Source: Muribaculaceae bacterium (GTDB lineage: Bacteria > Bacteroidota > Bacteroidia > Bacteroidales > Muribaculaceae). From it: 64,000 bases of DNA. The DNA lies in NCBI GenBank assembly GCA_017399915.1, contig JAFQAS010000067.1:186001-250000 (forward strand). The letters are read 5' to 3'. Shown one piece after another: positions 47,931 to 55,628 of the stretch. Below the pieces are notes generated by a model. It worked only from the letters and a program-made list of their open reading frames with translations, made no database searches and had not been told where the DNA came from. Position numbers and translations under genes: made by a program. Positions within the stretch are counted from its first letter, which is position 1; the number at the start of each line of letters is the position of its first letter.

Positions 47931-48266
47931 ATGAATAAACCTATTATAAAATATTCATTGGTTATTATCTTTACCACTTTATCAGTGAAAGTTTATGCCG
48001 GAATAGATTATAGTAAATATGATGATCCTGCATTCTTTTTAGGATGGGAAAAATCTCTATATTTTGCTATAACTACTGTAATTTTATTTCTAATTTCATC
48101 TAATTTATCTGAACATTATAAGGACGAACATGGTAATTTTAACGGTGGGTGCATACTCATTACAATTAATTTTGCCATGATAATTTGTGCTATTTGTTCT
48201 GCATACCTACTTATTCCTTTATTTATGATTTATATTCTTATTAAAGGGCATAAAAGAAGTCGGTAA
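47931..48266 (+). CDS. Small membrane protein of unknown function
   Basis: A 111-residue protein with a signal-like helix (YSLVIIFTTLSVKVYA) and two or three further hydrophobic helices ending in a basic KGHKRSR tail. No family recognised. It follows the previous gene by 105 bases and belongs to the same AT-rich islet. Its layout (short exported loop, then helices) is similar in outline to the start of the preceding protein. Confidence 0.6.
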   Translation: MNKPIIKYSLVIIFTTLSVKVYAGIDYSKYDDPAFFLGWEKSLYFAITTVILFLISSNLSEHYKDEHGNFNGGCILITINFAMIICAICSAYLLIPLFMIYILIKGHKRSR

Positions 48267-48284
48267 ATTATATAACAACATAGA

Positions 48285-48500
48285 ATGGAATTATTAGACA
48301 AAGCATTTATCATAGTCAATCAAGGATTTATAGTTTGTGCAGAATGTATTAATAAAATTTATTACGATACTGATACAAAAGGTCGTAAAAGATATTATTG
48401 TGAAAAAGTTGATGGAATAATCAGAGAGGGTTTGGTCCTTGATACCACAAACACTTCCGTTTGTGTTAAGTGGGGAATATATAAGGGCAAAAATAAGTAA
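48285..48500 (+). CDS. Small soluble protein of unknown function
   Basis: A 71-residue protein with no signal or membrane helix. Three cysteines (VCAECINK and YYCEKVDG) could bind a metal, but the spacing fits no standard zinc ribbon that I recognise. It starts 18 bases after the previous gene, and a hairpin terminator follows at 48556, so it is plausibly the last gene of the islet. Confidence 0.5.
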   Translation: MELLDKAFIIVNQGFIVCAECINKIYYDTDTKGRKRYYCEKVDGIIREGLVLDTTNTSVCVKWGIYKGKNK

Positions 48501-48555
48501 TCCTTCAAATTGGAGCGGAGCATCTTTTCCTACACCTTAACACCAGCAAATGTAG

Positions 48556-48582
48556 GGACACGGCGTGCCGTGTCCTTTTTTT
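48556..48582 (+). terminator. GGACACGG hairpin with T run
   Basis: GGACACGG and CCGTGTCC pair around CGTG, followed by seven T. The surrounding TGTAGGGACACGGCGTGCC sequence resembles a dispersed REP-like palindrome that I recall from several bacterial groups, so it may be a mobile palindrome acting as a terminator. Confidence 0.8.
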
Positions 48583-48620
48583 GCGTATAGATGCCATCTA
48601 TAATGTGATAGATTTTAGCA

Positions 48621-48652
48621 GTTGGAAGCGTTATTGCATCTTCATATCTTTG
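48621..48652 (+). promoter_or_regulatory. Duplicated promoter of the broken thioredoxin copy
   Basis: GTTG at 48621-48624, a 20-base spacer and TATCTTTG at 48645-48652, matching the layout of the intact gene's promoter at 50780-50811, with the same GCATCAGAAACGATAAA leader. Confidence 0.75.
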
Positions 48653-48694
48653 CATCAGAAACGATAAATGATAATAATAAAAACTAACATAAAT

Positions 48695-48982
48695 ATGAAA
48701 GCAAGAAATATTAATTTTGACGAATTTGCAACTCGTGTGGCAAATCCTCACAATCTCAGTAATTGGCAATTTCTTGGCGAGCGACCGGCTATCGTAGATT
48801 TCTACGCATCGTGGTGCGGACCGTGCAAAATGCTTGCTCCGGTACTTGACGACGTGGCTCGTGAATACGACAGCTAGGTTGATGTTTACAAAATCGATGT
48901 CGACAAAGAACCGGCACTTGCCAATGCGTTCAAAGTGCGTAGCATCCCCACTTTGCTTTTTATTCCTCGCGATACCCCCGGT
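48695..48982 (+). pseudogene. Broken thioredoxin copy (nonsense codon and lost 3' end)
   Basis: Reads [20 protein letters not shown] and continues through the active site [10 protein letters not shown], nearly the same as the intact thioredoxin at 50854. At 48875-48877 a TAG stands where the intact gene has AAG (lysine). Homology continues in frame after it (VDVYKIDVDKEPALANAF, then SIPTLLFIPRD) to about 48980, then ends abruptly in unrelated sequence. The 61-residue product that could be made keeps CGPC but lacks the second half of the fold and the cis-proline, so it should be non-functional. The copy includes the promoter and leader, so it arose by segmental duplication. Confidence 0.88.
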
Positions 48983-49080
48983 TATTGCCTCGGTCAATCC
49001 TCAGCGAGCTAAAGGTTCATGTCGCTTGCTTTCTCGTGCTTCGCACGGCTTTGCTCTTGGAATTTTATTGTGTGATGGTC

Positions 49081-49145
49081 GCTAAAAACAGCAATTCCCC
49101 TTTTCGGGCGGTTCCACTCGCCCTATTAGGGAATTGCGTTTTAGC
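49081..49145. other. Nested cruciform-forming inverted repeat
   Basis: GCTAAAAACAGCAATTCCC (49081-49099) pairs with GGGAATTGCGTTTTAGC (49129-49145), and inside it GGGCG pairs with CGCCC. A T-rich stretch follows on the plus strand. It lies between the broken thioredoxin and the end of the converging FGE gene. It may be a terminator or an end of a mobile element. Confidence 0.7.
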
Positions 49146-49197
49146 TCTTTATTTTTTCTTGCTGTTTTTGCTTAAGAATAGAGCGGATAACCCGAAC

Positions 49198-50076
49198 CTA
49201 TAGACTTGAACAAACTAAACGAAAGCCGTAGTAGCAGTCTCGGTAGTCGGGAGTGCTGCGGTCGCGATACGATACTCGACAGCTCCGCGCATTGTTGCCC
49301 CAGCTACCGCCACGATCCACGCGATAAGAGCCCGATGTTGGACCTGCAGGATTGATTGAAGGGCTTGATGAGTAATAGTTTTCGTCATACCAATCACTAC
49401 AACATTCCCACACATTGCCACTCATATCATAAAGGCCTAATTCGTTAGGGGCTTTGGTGCCAACTGGGTGTGTCATTGCCGATGAATTACTATTATACCA
49501 TGCCACATCGCCAATGGTATTACTTCCCGAGTATTTATACCCTTTGCTCTTATTCCCTCCTCGAGCGGCATATTCCCATTCGGCCTCGGTGGGAAGACGG
49601 AAGGTTTTGCCGGTTATCTTATTCAAGCGTGGAATAAAGATATTTACTATATCCGCCCAACTCACATAATAGGCAGGATAATCGAGCCCCAATCCATAAG
49701 TTGATGACGGCATTTTACCTAACCATACCTCTGAGGCGTATGCACTCATCGTTGAGCCATCGGCTGCTGTGCCACTATAATTCATCACATATTCCCACAA
49801 TTGTTGTGTTACTTCATACTTCCCTATATAAAAATCGCTCACGGTTACTTGATGTGAGGGATATTCATCATCGTATGGGTCAGATGTCCCTTGATCCTCT
49901 GTAGCCCCCATAGTAAAGGTACCGCCTTGCACAAACACCATTTCGTCATTGGGCAATCCATTGAAAATGCCATCTTTCGTAATATCATTTTTTAATGTTG
50001 GCTCATCTTTTTCACACGATGTAAAGCCCATGCCCAATACTACAATTAGCAATGAAATAAATTTAATCTTTTTCAT
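49198..50076 (-). CDS. FGE-sulfatase (SUMF1) domain lipoprotein, paralogue 1
   Basis: A 292-residue lipoprotein (signal KKIKFISLLIVVLGMGFTSC) with one FGE-sulfatase domain from about residue 45: MVFVQGGTFTMGAT, YIGKYEVTQQLWEYVM, FRLPTEAEWEYAARGG, YDMSGNVWECCSDWYD and the closing GGSWGNNARSCRVSYRDR then GFRLV. FGE proteins make formylglycine in sulfatases using two copper-binding cysteines. Here only the second position is Cys; the first is Asn, so classic activity is unlikely. Relatives act as structural or binding proteins (for example GldK). It is apart from the other three paralogues, converging on the broken thioredoxin. Confidence 0.88.
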   Translation of the reverse strand: MKKIKFISLLIVVLGMGFTSCEKDEPTLKNDITKDGIFNGLPNDEMVFVQGGTFTMGATEDQGTSDPYDDEYPSHQVTVSDFYIGKYEVTQQLWEYVMNYSGTAADGSTMSAYASEVWLGKMPSSTYGLGLDYPAYYVSWADIVNIFIPRLNKITGKTFRLPTEAEWEYAARGGNKSKGYKYSGSNTIGDVAWYNSNSSAMTHPVGTKAPNELGLYDMSGNVWECCSDWYDENYYSSSPSINPAGPTSGSYRVDRGGSWGNNARSCRVSYRDRSTPDYRDCYYGFRLVCSSL

Positions 50077-50340
50077 ATAGTTATTTATGTTAATGTTAGA
50101 CGATGTGGATACCTCGGTGTTTCTGCCACTGCCACGATGGCAACAAGCATTAAAACGGAAGCAATTAATTTTCTTATATCATTAAATATAAAGTCATTGA
50201 TTATCATATAATTTACAAATTTAATTATAAATAATTACGCCCCCTATAAAATTCATTCTCTTTAACATTTTTTTACAATTCATCTTGTTTATTTTTTCTT
50301 AAAAAATGGGAACTATAACTTTGTTGGCACAAAATTTATC

Positions 50341-50566
50341 TTACCCCCTCCCGGCTACGCCGTACTCCCCCTAAATTTTACTACGCAAAATTCAGAGGGA
50401 GAGCTACTTATGCTTTTGGTAATGTAGCTGTCCCCTTGTTTTTCGCAGAAAAAGAGGGGGAACCTCGCAGAGCTCACGAGTGAGCGAGCAGTGTATGTCG
50501 GCTTGCCGGTACACGATTGCGAGACTTACCGTACGAGAATTGCGAATGCAATTTCGGAGGGGGTTA
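50341..50566. mobile_element. MITE-like inverted-repeat element, copy 1
   Basis: The left end TTACCCCCTCCCG and right end CGGAGGGGGTTAG are imperfect terminal inverted repeats enclosing about 225 bases of locally GC-rich sequence, in contrast to the AT-rich flanks. Next to the left end is an internal hairpin (CTCCCCCTAAATTTT with AAAATTCAGAGGGAG). No transposase is present. A related shorter element is at 55335-55482. Confidence 0.55.
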
Positions 50567-50779
50567 GATTGTAATAATAAGATGGTTACATAGAGAATTG
50601 TGCCAACATGTATATAATTACCTAAAAAATTATTAGCATCAGGCAAAAACAAAATACACTGCAATCTTATGACATACTTGATAATTGCGTAGTGAGGGGT
50701 ATTTCTCATATTTTACGCAGTTGCCACTTCCTCATTCCTACTCTAATAGACATTGTCTATAATCACATAGATTTTATGA

Positions 50780-50811
50780 GTTGGAGGGAAATGGGAGGCT
50801 TTATATCTTTG
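50780..50811 (+). promoter_or_regulatory. Promoter of the intact thioredoxin gene
   Basis: GTTG at 50780-50783, a 20-base spacer and TATCTTTG at 50804-50811. The spacing equals that of the duplicate at 48621-48652. Confidence 0.8.
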
Positions 50812-50853
50812 CATCAGAAACGATAAACTATAATAATCAAAACTGACATAGAT

Positions 50854-51207
50854 ATGAAAGCAAGACATCTTAATTTTGACGAATTTGCAACCAGTGTGGC
50901 AAATCCTCACAATCTCAGTAATTGGGAATTTCTTGGTGACCGACCGGCTATTGTTGACTTTTACGCATCGTGGTGCGGACCGTGCAAAATGCTTGCTCCG
51001 GTACTCGACGATGTGGCTTCCGAATATGACGGCAAGGTTGATGTGTATAAAATCGATGTCGACAAAGAACCCGAACTTGCCAATGCGTTCAAGGTGCGTA
51101 GCATTCCCACCCTACTATTTATTCCACGCGACAAATTGCCCGTAATCTCTCGCGGCGCCATGAGCAAAAACGAACTTGTCGACGCCATCAACACTCACCT
51201 ATTATAA
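50854..51207 (+). CDS. Thioredoxin
   Basis: A 117-residue thioredoxin with the active site WCGPCKM and the cis-proline loop RSIPTLLFIPRD. It has no signal peptide, so it works in the cytoplasm as a general disulfide reductant. An extra 20 N-terminal residues ([17 protein letters not shown]) precede the usual fold. It has its own promoter and a terminator at 51237, and is followed by two rubrerythrin genes, consistent with oxygen and peroxide defence. A broken copy lies 2.1 kb upstream. Confidence 0.94.
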   Translation: MKARHLNFDEFATSVANPHNLSNWEFLGDRPAIVDFYASWCGPCKMLAPVLDDVASEYDGKVDVYKIDVDKEPELANAFKVRSIPTLLFIPRDKLPVISRGAMSKNELVDAINTHLL

Positions 51208-51236
51208 CAACCAACTTACTTTTTATAACTCTCCCC

Positions 51237-51275
51237 AATAGCGATGACCACTCAATCGTCATCGCTATTATTTTT
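51237..51275 (+). terminator. Terminator after thioredoxin
   Basis: AATAGCGATGAC pairs perfectly with GTCATCGCTATT around a 9-base loop and is followed by a T run. Confidence 0.88.
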
Positions 51276-51386
51276 CTGATATAATTTTTCAAAAAAACAT
51301 CTAAATAGATTGGTCGAATTACAACTTTTTTCTGTAACTTCGCATAAGTAAAATATAACGTATAATTATCTAAACTGAATAATAAC

Positions 51387-51938
51387 ATGAAAAAGAAATT
51401 TATTTGCGTAGTATGTGGTTACGTACACGAAGGTGACGAAGCTCCCGAACAATGTCCATTGTGTAAAGTAGGAAAAGACAAATTCAAAGAACTCGTTGAA
51501 GACGAAGAGTTGAAATTCGTTACCGAACACGAAATAGGTATCGCTAAAGGTTGCGACGAAGAAATGATTAAAGACCTCACCACTCATTTCAATGGTGAAT
51601 GTTCTGAAGTGGGTATGTATCTCGCTATGTCACGTCAAGCCGATCGCGAAGGTTATCCCGAAATCGCCGAAGCATTCAAACGCTACGCTTGGGAAGAAGC
51701 CGAACACGCTGCTAAATTTGCCGAACTTCTTGGCGAATGTGTGTGGGACACTAAGACAAACCTCGAAAAGCGTATGGCTGCCGAAGCCGGTGCCAATGCC
51801 GATAAAATGCGTATCGCTGCTCGTGCTAAACAACTCAACCTCGATGCTATCCACGACACCGTTCACGAAATGGCTAAAGACGAAGCGCGTCATGGCCAAG
51901 GTTTCCAAGGTCTTTACAATCGCTTCTTCAAAAAATAA
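51387..51938 (+). CDS. Reverse-type rubrerythrin (N-terminal rubredoxin, C-terminal ferritin-like)
   Basis: A 183-residue protein that starts with a short rubredoxin-type iron site ([22 protein letters not shown]), followed by a four-helix ferritin-like domain with diiron ligands (EEAEHAAKF, then KDEARHGQG). This order, opposite to classical rubrerythrin, marks the reverse rubrerythrins (NADH peroxidase type), which reduce hydrogen peroxide to water in anaerobes. It is separated from the classical rubrerythrin gene by 26 bases, so the two probably form an operon. Confidence 0.93.
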   Translation: MKKKFICVVCGYVHEGDEAPEQCPLCKVGKDKFKELVEDEELKFVTEHEIGIAKGCDEEMIKDLTTHFNGECSEVGMYLAMSRQADREGYPEIAEAFKRYAWEEAEHAAKFAELLGECVWDTKTNLEKRMAAEAGANADKMRIAARAKQLNLDAIHDTVHEMAKDEARHGQGFQGLYNRFFKK

Positions 51939-51964
51939 TATCTAACCAAAATTTATTTTATATC

Positions 51965-52507
51965 ATGGCTGAATTAAAAGGTTCTAAAACCGAAAAAAAT
52001 CTTCAAGAAGCATTTGCAGGTGAGTCAATGGCTCGTAACAAATACACCTATTATGCTTCTCAAGCACGCAAAGATGGCTACGAACAAATTGCCAAAATCT
52101 TTGAAGAAACTGCCAACAACGAAAAAGAGCACGCTAAAATTTGGTTCAAACTTCTTCATGGCGATGCAATCCCATCTACTGCTGAAAATCTTCTCGACGC
52201 AGCTCAAGGTGAAAACTACGAGTGGACCGATATGTATGCTCGTTTTGCACAAGAAGCTCGCGAAGAAGGCTTCACTAAAATCGCTGCCCTCTTTGACATG
52301 GTAGGCAAAATCGAAAAAGAACACGAAGAACGCTATCGCAAATTGCTCGCCAACGTGGAAGGCCAATTGGTATTCTCTCGCGAAGGTGATTGTATTTGGG
52401 AATGTGCTAACTGCGGACACATCGTTATAGGCAAAAAAGCCCCAGAATTGTGCCCCGTGTGCAAACACCCTAAAGCATTCTTCCAAATCAAGGCCGAAAA
52501 TTACTAA
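51965..52507 (+). CDS. rbr: Rubrerythrin (classical order)
   Basis: A 180-residue peroxide-reducing protein. The N-terminal four-helix domain supplies the diiron site ([34 protein letters not shown]), and the C-terminal rubredoxin has [24 protein letters not shown] with four cysteines for one iron. The cell therefore has both domain orders side by side, presumably for peroxide removal under changing oxygen. A bidirectional terminator follows. Confidence 0.95.
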   Translation: MAELKGSKTEKNLQEAFAGESMARNKYTYYASQARKDGYEQIAKIFEETANNEKEHAKIWFKLLHGDAIPSTAENLLDAAQGENYEWTDMYARFAQEAREEGFTKIAALFDMVGKIEKEHEERYRKLLANVEGQLVFSREGDCIWECANCGHIVIGKKAPELCPVCKHPKAFFQIKAENY

Positions 52508-52526
52508 TCAATCATTTTCGACACAT

Positions 52527-52565
52527 AAATAATGGACTCGTCATTTGGCGAGTCCATTGTTATTT
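52527..52565. terminator. Bidirectional terminator between rbr and the FGE operon
   Basis: AATGGACTCG pairs perfectly with CGAGTCCATT, and flanking A/T continue the stem on both sides. Confidence 0.88.
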
Positions 52566-52579
52566 TATAACTACTTTTT

Positions 52580-53434
52580 TTATTTCTCACACACAAGGCG
52601 AAGACCAACTTCGTTATCATGGTTATTGAAACCCCAGCTCTCACGAAACGACACGCGACACGTTGTATTTGAGTTCCAATCTCCGCCACGAAGCACCTTA
52701 CTATAACCAACTATCGGACCGGTAGGATTTATTGAAGGACTCACTGAATAGTAGTTTTCATCATACCAATCGCCTGTCCATTCATATACATTGCCACTCA
52801 TATCATATAAACATAACTCGTTGGGGAGTTTTTTACCCACTTGATGAGTCCCATATGCATCGTCTTCTACAAAAAAAGCATTTCCGTCATACCATGCAAC
52901 TTCGTCTAGATTATTACTCCCTGAATATTTATATCCTTTGCTCTTTTGGCCTCCGCGGGCGGCATATTCCCATTCGGCTTCTGTGGGTAGGCGAAATTTC
53001 TTTCCGGTCAAATCATTCAAGCGTGAGATAAAATCCATGCAATCAAGCCATGAAACATTTTCTACAGGTAGGTATTTTGAACCGGAAAATCCCGACGGAT
53101 TTGAGCCCATCACATACTCCCACAACTCTTGCGTAACCTCATATTTTCCTATCCAGAAATCGCTCAAGGTCACTTCATGAACCGGAAATTCATCATATCT
53201 TCTAGAATTCCCTTGCTCTTCGGTTCCGCCCATCATAAATGTTCCGCCCTCCACAAACACCATCTCATCGCAGGTGAGGTCTTGGAATATATCAAAGTTT
53301 TTAACTACAACTGGTTGTTCCGGTTCGTCTTTAGGTTCATCTTTAGGTTCATCATTAGGTTCATCTTTTTCACATGATGTAAAACTCATGCCTAATGCTA
53401 CAATTAGTAATGATATAAATTTAATCTTTTTCAT
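52580..53434 (-). CDS. FGE-sulfatase (SUMF1) domain lipoprotein, paralogue 2
   Basis: A 284-residue lipoprotein with the signal KKIKFISLLIVALGMSFTSC shared with paralogues 1 and 3. The linker after the cysteine is a DEPK-type repeat of four 12-base units (53322-53369). The FGE domain has MVFVEGGTFMMGGTEEQ, IGKYEVTQELWEYVM, SWLDCMDFISRLN, LPTEAEWEYAARGG and YDMSGNVYEWTGDWYD. Its catalytic-loop region (GGDWNSNTTCRVSFRES) is one residue shorter and has only one cysteine. It is the last gene of the three-gene operon, 13 bases after paralogue 3. Confidence 0.88.
   Translation of the reverse strand: MKKIKFISLLIVALGMSFTSCEKDEPNDEPKDEPKDEPEQPVVVKNFDIFQDLTCDEMVFVEGGTFMMGGTEEQGNSRRYDEFPVHEVTLSDFWIGKYEVTQELWEYVMGSNPSGFSGSKYLPVENVSWLDCMDFISRLNDLTGKKFRLPTEAEWEYAARGGQKSKGYKYSGSNNLDEVAWYDGNAFFVEDDAYGTHQVGKKLPNELCLYDMSGNVYEWTGDWYDENYYSVSPSINPTGPIVGYSKVLRGGDWNSNTTCRVSFRESWGFNNHDNEVGLRLVCEK
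53322..53369 (-). repeat. Four tandem 12-bp units in the lipoprotein linker
   Basis: GGTTCATCTTTA-type units (plus strand) encode a DEP-K/N repeat after the lipidated cysteine. In-frame slippage would change how far the FGE domain stands from the membrane. Confidence 0.9.
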
Positions 53435-53447
53435 ATCGTTTATTTTT

Positions 53448-54263
53448 TTACTTTCGACATACTAAGCGAAAACCGTAATTCCCATAACGAGCATTTGCAT
53501 TAGCAAAATCTCGAGAAGAGACTCTACAAGCCCGTTTCGTACAGATATGATTTCCTCCCCTGCAAACAACCTCTAACCCTGTTTTAGGTCCAGTGGGATT
53601 AAGTGATGGACTTGATGCATAATAATTTTCATCATACCAATCACTACACCATTCAGACACATTGCCACTCATATCATATATACCCAACTCATTGGGCGCT
53701 TTAGTGCCACATTGATGATTTATTTGCGATGAATTATCGGTGTACCACGCTACATCGTCAATAATATTACTCCCTGAATATATATATCCTTTACTCATAT
53801 TCCCTCCGCGGGCTGCATATTCCCATTCGGCCTCGGTGGGAATGTCAAAATGCTTCCCGGTGAGACTATTTAGATTTGCAACAAAATCAACACAATCCAT
53901 CAATGAAATATTTTCTACCGGATACTTAGCCAGTTGTGGGAACGACGGATTATACCCCATCACATATTCCCACAATTCTTGTGTCACCTCATATTTGCCA
54001 ATATAAAAATCTCCCACCGTAACTTCATGTGCAGGATATTCGTCATCATCAGGAGATTCAGGGATTTGTTCCTCTGTAGCACCCATAGTAAAAGTGCCAC
54101 CTTTTACAAAGACCATCTCATCATATGATATTTCCTCAAAAATATCAAAATCAGTCTCCTCTGTAGGCGCGTTAGGATCATCCTTTGGTTCATCTTTTTC
54201 ACATGATGTAAAACTCATGCCTAATGCCATAATTAGTAATGATATAAATTTAATCTTTTTCAT
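53448..54263 (-). CDS. FGE-sulfatase (SUMF1) domain lipoprotein, paralogue 3, with both FGE-type cysteines
   Basis: A 271-residue lipoprotein (signal KKIKFISLLIMALGMSFTSC). Its body is almost the same as paralogue 4. The loop near the C-terminus reads RGGNHICTKRACRVSSRD, with cysteines 4 and 9 residues after the second glycine of GG. These spacings match the two copper-binding cysteines of formylglycine-generating enzymes (GGSYMCHRSYC in human FGE). The other four FGE proteins here have only the second. It might therefore be the one active enzyme of the group, or the match may be accidental. It is the middle gene of the operon, with 13-base gaps on both sides. Confidence 0.87.
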   Translation of the reverse strand: MKKIKFISLLIMALGMSFTSCEKDEPKDDPNAPTEETDFDIFEEISYDEMVFVKGGTFTMGATEEQIPESPDDDEYPAHEVTVGDFYIGKYEVTQELWEYVMGYNPSFPQLAKYPVENISLMDCVDFVANLNSLTGKHFDIPTEAEWEYAARGGNMSKGYIYSGSNIIDDVAWYTDNSSQINHQCGTKAPNELGIYDMSGNVSEWCSDWYDENYYASSPSLNPTGPKTGLEVVCRGGNHICTKRACRVSSRDFANANARYGNYGFRLVCRK

Positions 54264-54276
54264 AACTTTTATTTTT

Positions 54277-55110
54277 TTACTTTCGACAGACTAAACGAAA
54301 ACCGTAATTCCCATAACGAGCATTTGCATTAACAAAATATCGAGAAGAGACTCTACAAGACTGTTTCCTATTGACATGATTACCTCCCCTGCAAACAACC
54401 CCTAACCCTGTTTTAGGTCCAGTGGGATTAACTTTTGGACTTGATGCATAATAATTTTCATCATACCAATCACTACACCATTCAGACACATTGCCACTCA
54501 TATCATATATACCTAACTCATTGGGCGCTTTAGTGCCACATTGATGATTTATTTGCGATGAATTATCGGTGTACCACGCTACATCGTCAATAATATTACT
54601 CCCTGAATATATATATCCTTTACTCTTATTCCCTCCGCGGGCTGCATATTCCCATTCGGCCTCGGTGGGAATGTCAAAATGCTTCCCTGTGAGACTATTT
54701 AGATTTGCAACAAAATCAACACAATCCATCAATGAAATACTTTCTACCGGATACTTAGCCATTTGTGGGAACGACGGATTATACCCCATCACATATTCCC
54801 ACAATTCTTGTGTCACCTCATATTTGCCAATATAAAAATCTCCCACCGTAACTTCATGTGCAGGAAACTCGTCATCTTTAGGAGCTTCAGGGATTTGTTC
54901 CTCTGTAGCACCCATAGTAAATGTGCCACCTTTCACAAACACCATCTCATCGCAGGTGAGGTCTTGGAATATATCAAAATTTTCACCTACTACCGGTTGA
55001 TTGGGATCTTCCTTTGGTTCATCTTTTTCATCACTACACGACACAAAAACCACCGACAGCATCATCGCTACCATTAGCCACAATCTTCTCTTTGCTTTCA
55101 TAATTCTCAT
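54277..55110 (-). CDS. FGE-sulfatase (SUMF1) domain lipoprotein, paralogue 4 (mosaic)
   Basis: A 277-residue lipoprotein. The signal peptide (LWLMVAMMLSVVFVSC) is unrelated to that of the other three. The segment NFDIFQDLTCDEMVFV matches paralogue 2 even at the nucleotide level, while the rest of the FGE domain matches paralogue 3. It therefore looks like a recombination mosaic. The loop GGNHVNRKQSCRVSSRY has only the second cysteine. Start may be M1 (55110) or M4 (55101). It is the first gene of the minus-strand trio. Confidence 0.87.
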   Translation of the reverse strand: MRIMKAKRRLWLMVAMMLSVVFVSCSDEKDEPKEDPNQPVVGENFDIFQDLTCDEMVFVKGGTFTMGATEEQIPEAPKDDEFPAHEVTVGDFYIGKYEVTQELWEYVMGYNPSFPQMAKYPVESISLMDCVDFVANLNSLTGKHFDIPTEAEWEYAARGGNKSKGYIYSGSNIIDDVAWYTDNSSQINHQCGTKAPNELGIYDMSGNVSEWCSDWYDENYYASSPKVNPTGPKTGLGVVCRGGNHVNRKQSCRVSSRYFVNANARYGNYGFRLVCRK

Positions 55111-55334
55111 TATTTTATATTAGGTTAGTAAATTCAGATTATATAAACACAAATTTAGATAAATATCTCATCAACAATCATGCATAATGATGCATTGTGA
55201 CACATACTATATATTCAGTTGAAAATCACCAACACTTTTATTGTGAAACTTCTCCTTTAACACATAAGTTTCATAAAAAACATGAACAACAATATAAAGT
55301 AACCTCAATCATTGAATTAATGTAGTTGGAATTT

Positions 55335-55482
55335 TTCACCACCTCCCGGCCTTGCCATACTACTCCTAAACAAGGTTCAGGAGGAGAGTTTTCCTATCCT
55401 CTTGCAACCGCCTATGCGTTAACTAACGCCTGCCCTTCCTTTAGGAAAGAGCAGGTGTCACGTATAGACGGAGGGGTGAGGT
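55335..55482. mobile_element. MITE-like inverted-repeat element, copy 2
   Basis: The left end TTCACCACCTCCCGG and right end CGGAGGGGTGAG are similar to the ends of the element at 50341-50566. As in that copy, a small hairpin (ACTCCTAAAC with TTCAGGAG) follows the left end. Inside are a GCGTTAACTAACGC palindrome and an imperfect CCTGCCCTTCCT hairpin. No coding capacity. A lone left end recurs at 55527-55549. Confidence 0.5.
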
Positions 55483-55565
55483 TCGCACTATGAACTGAAT
55501 GAATTAGATTTTAAAATGCAGTTTTTGCACCACCTCCCGGCTTTGCCCCACCCACCCTCTCAAGC

Positions 55566-55601
55566 AAAAAAAAGGTTGCATCGCGTAGTGTGATGCAACC
55601 T
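55566..55601 (-). terminator. Terminator after serine palmitoyltransferase
   Basis: AGGTTGCATC pairs perfectly with GATGCAACCT, followed on the minus strand by a run of eight T. Confidence 0.9.
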
Positions 55602-55628
55602 CTTGGAGTATATAATTAAATTGTTTTA

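Larger units (their letters stand above)
50077..50853. other. Gene-free spacer holding a MITE-like element
   Basis: About 775 bases. 50077-50340 is AT-rich with no gene seen, but should hold the promoter of FGE paralogue 1. 50341-50566 is the inverted-repeat element listed separately. 50580-50760 has no recognisable content. The promoter of the intact thioredoxin is at 50780-50811. A minus-strand open frame at 50404-50709 lies in the element and is probably not coding. Confidence 0.6.
55111..55628. other. Gene-free spacer with inverted-repeat elements
   Basis: About 520 bases. 55111-55320 is AT-rich and should hold the promoter of the FGE operon. 55335-55482 is the MITE-like element listed separately, 55527-55549 is another copy of its left end (CACCACCTCCCGGCTTTGCC), and 55566-55601 is a terminator. 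No gene seen. Confidence 0.6.

Noticed and set aside
48875-48877. TAG in the thioredoxin copy as a recoded (pyrrolysine or readthrough) codon
   Set aside because: The intact copy has lysine AAG here, pyrrolysine is not expected in Bacteroidales, and the gene also loses its 3' end; a pseudogene is simpler.
50404-50709. 101-residue minus-strand open frame in the inverted-repeat element
   Set aside because: Covers the element's hairpins and non-coding flank; no recognisable domain.
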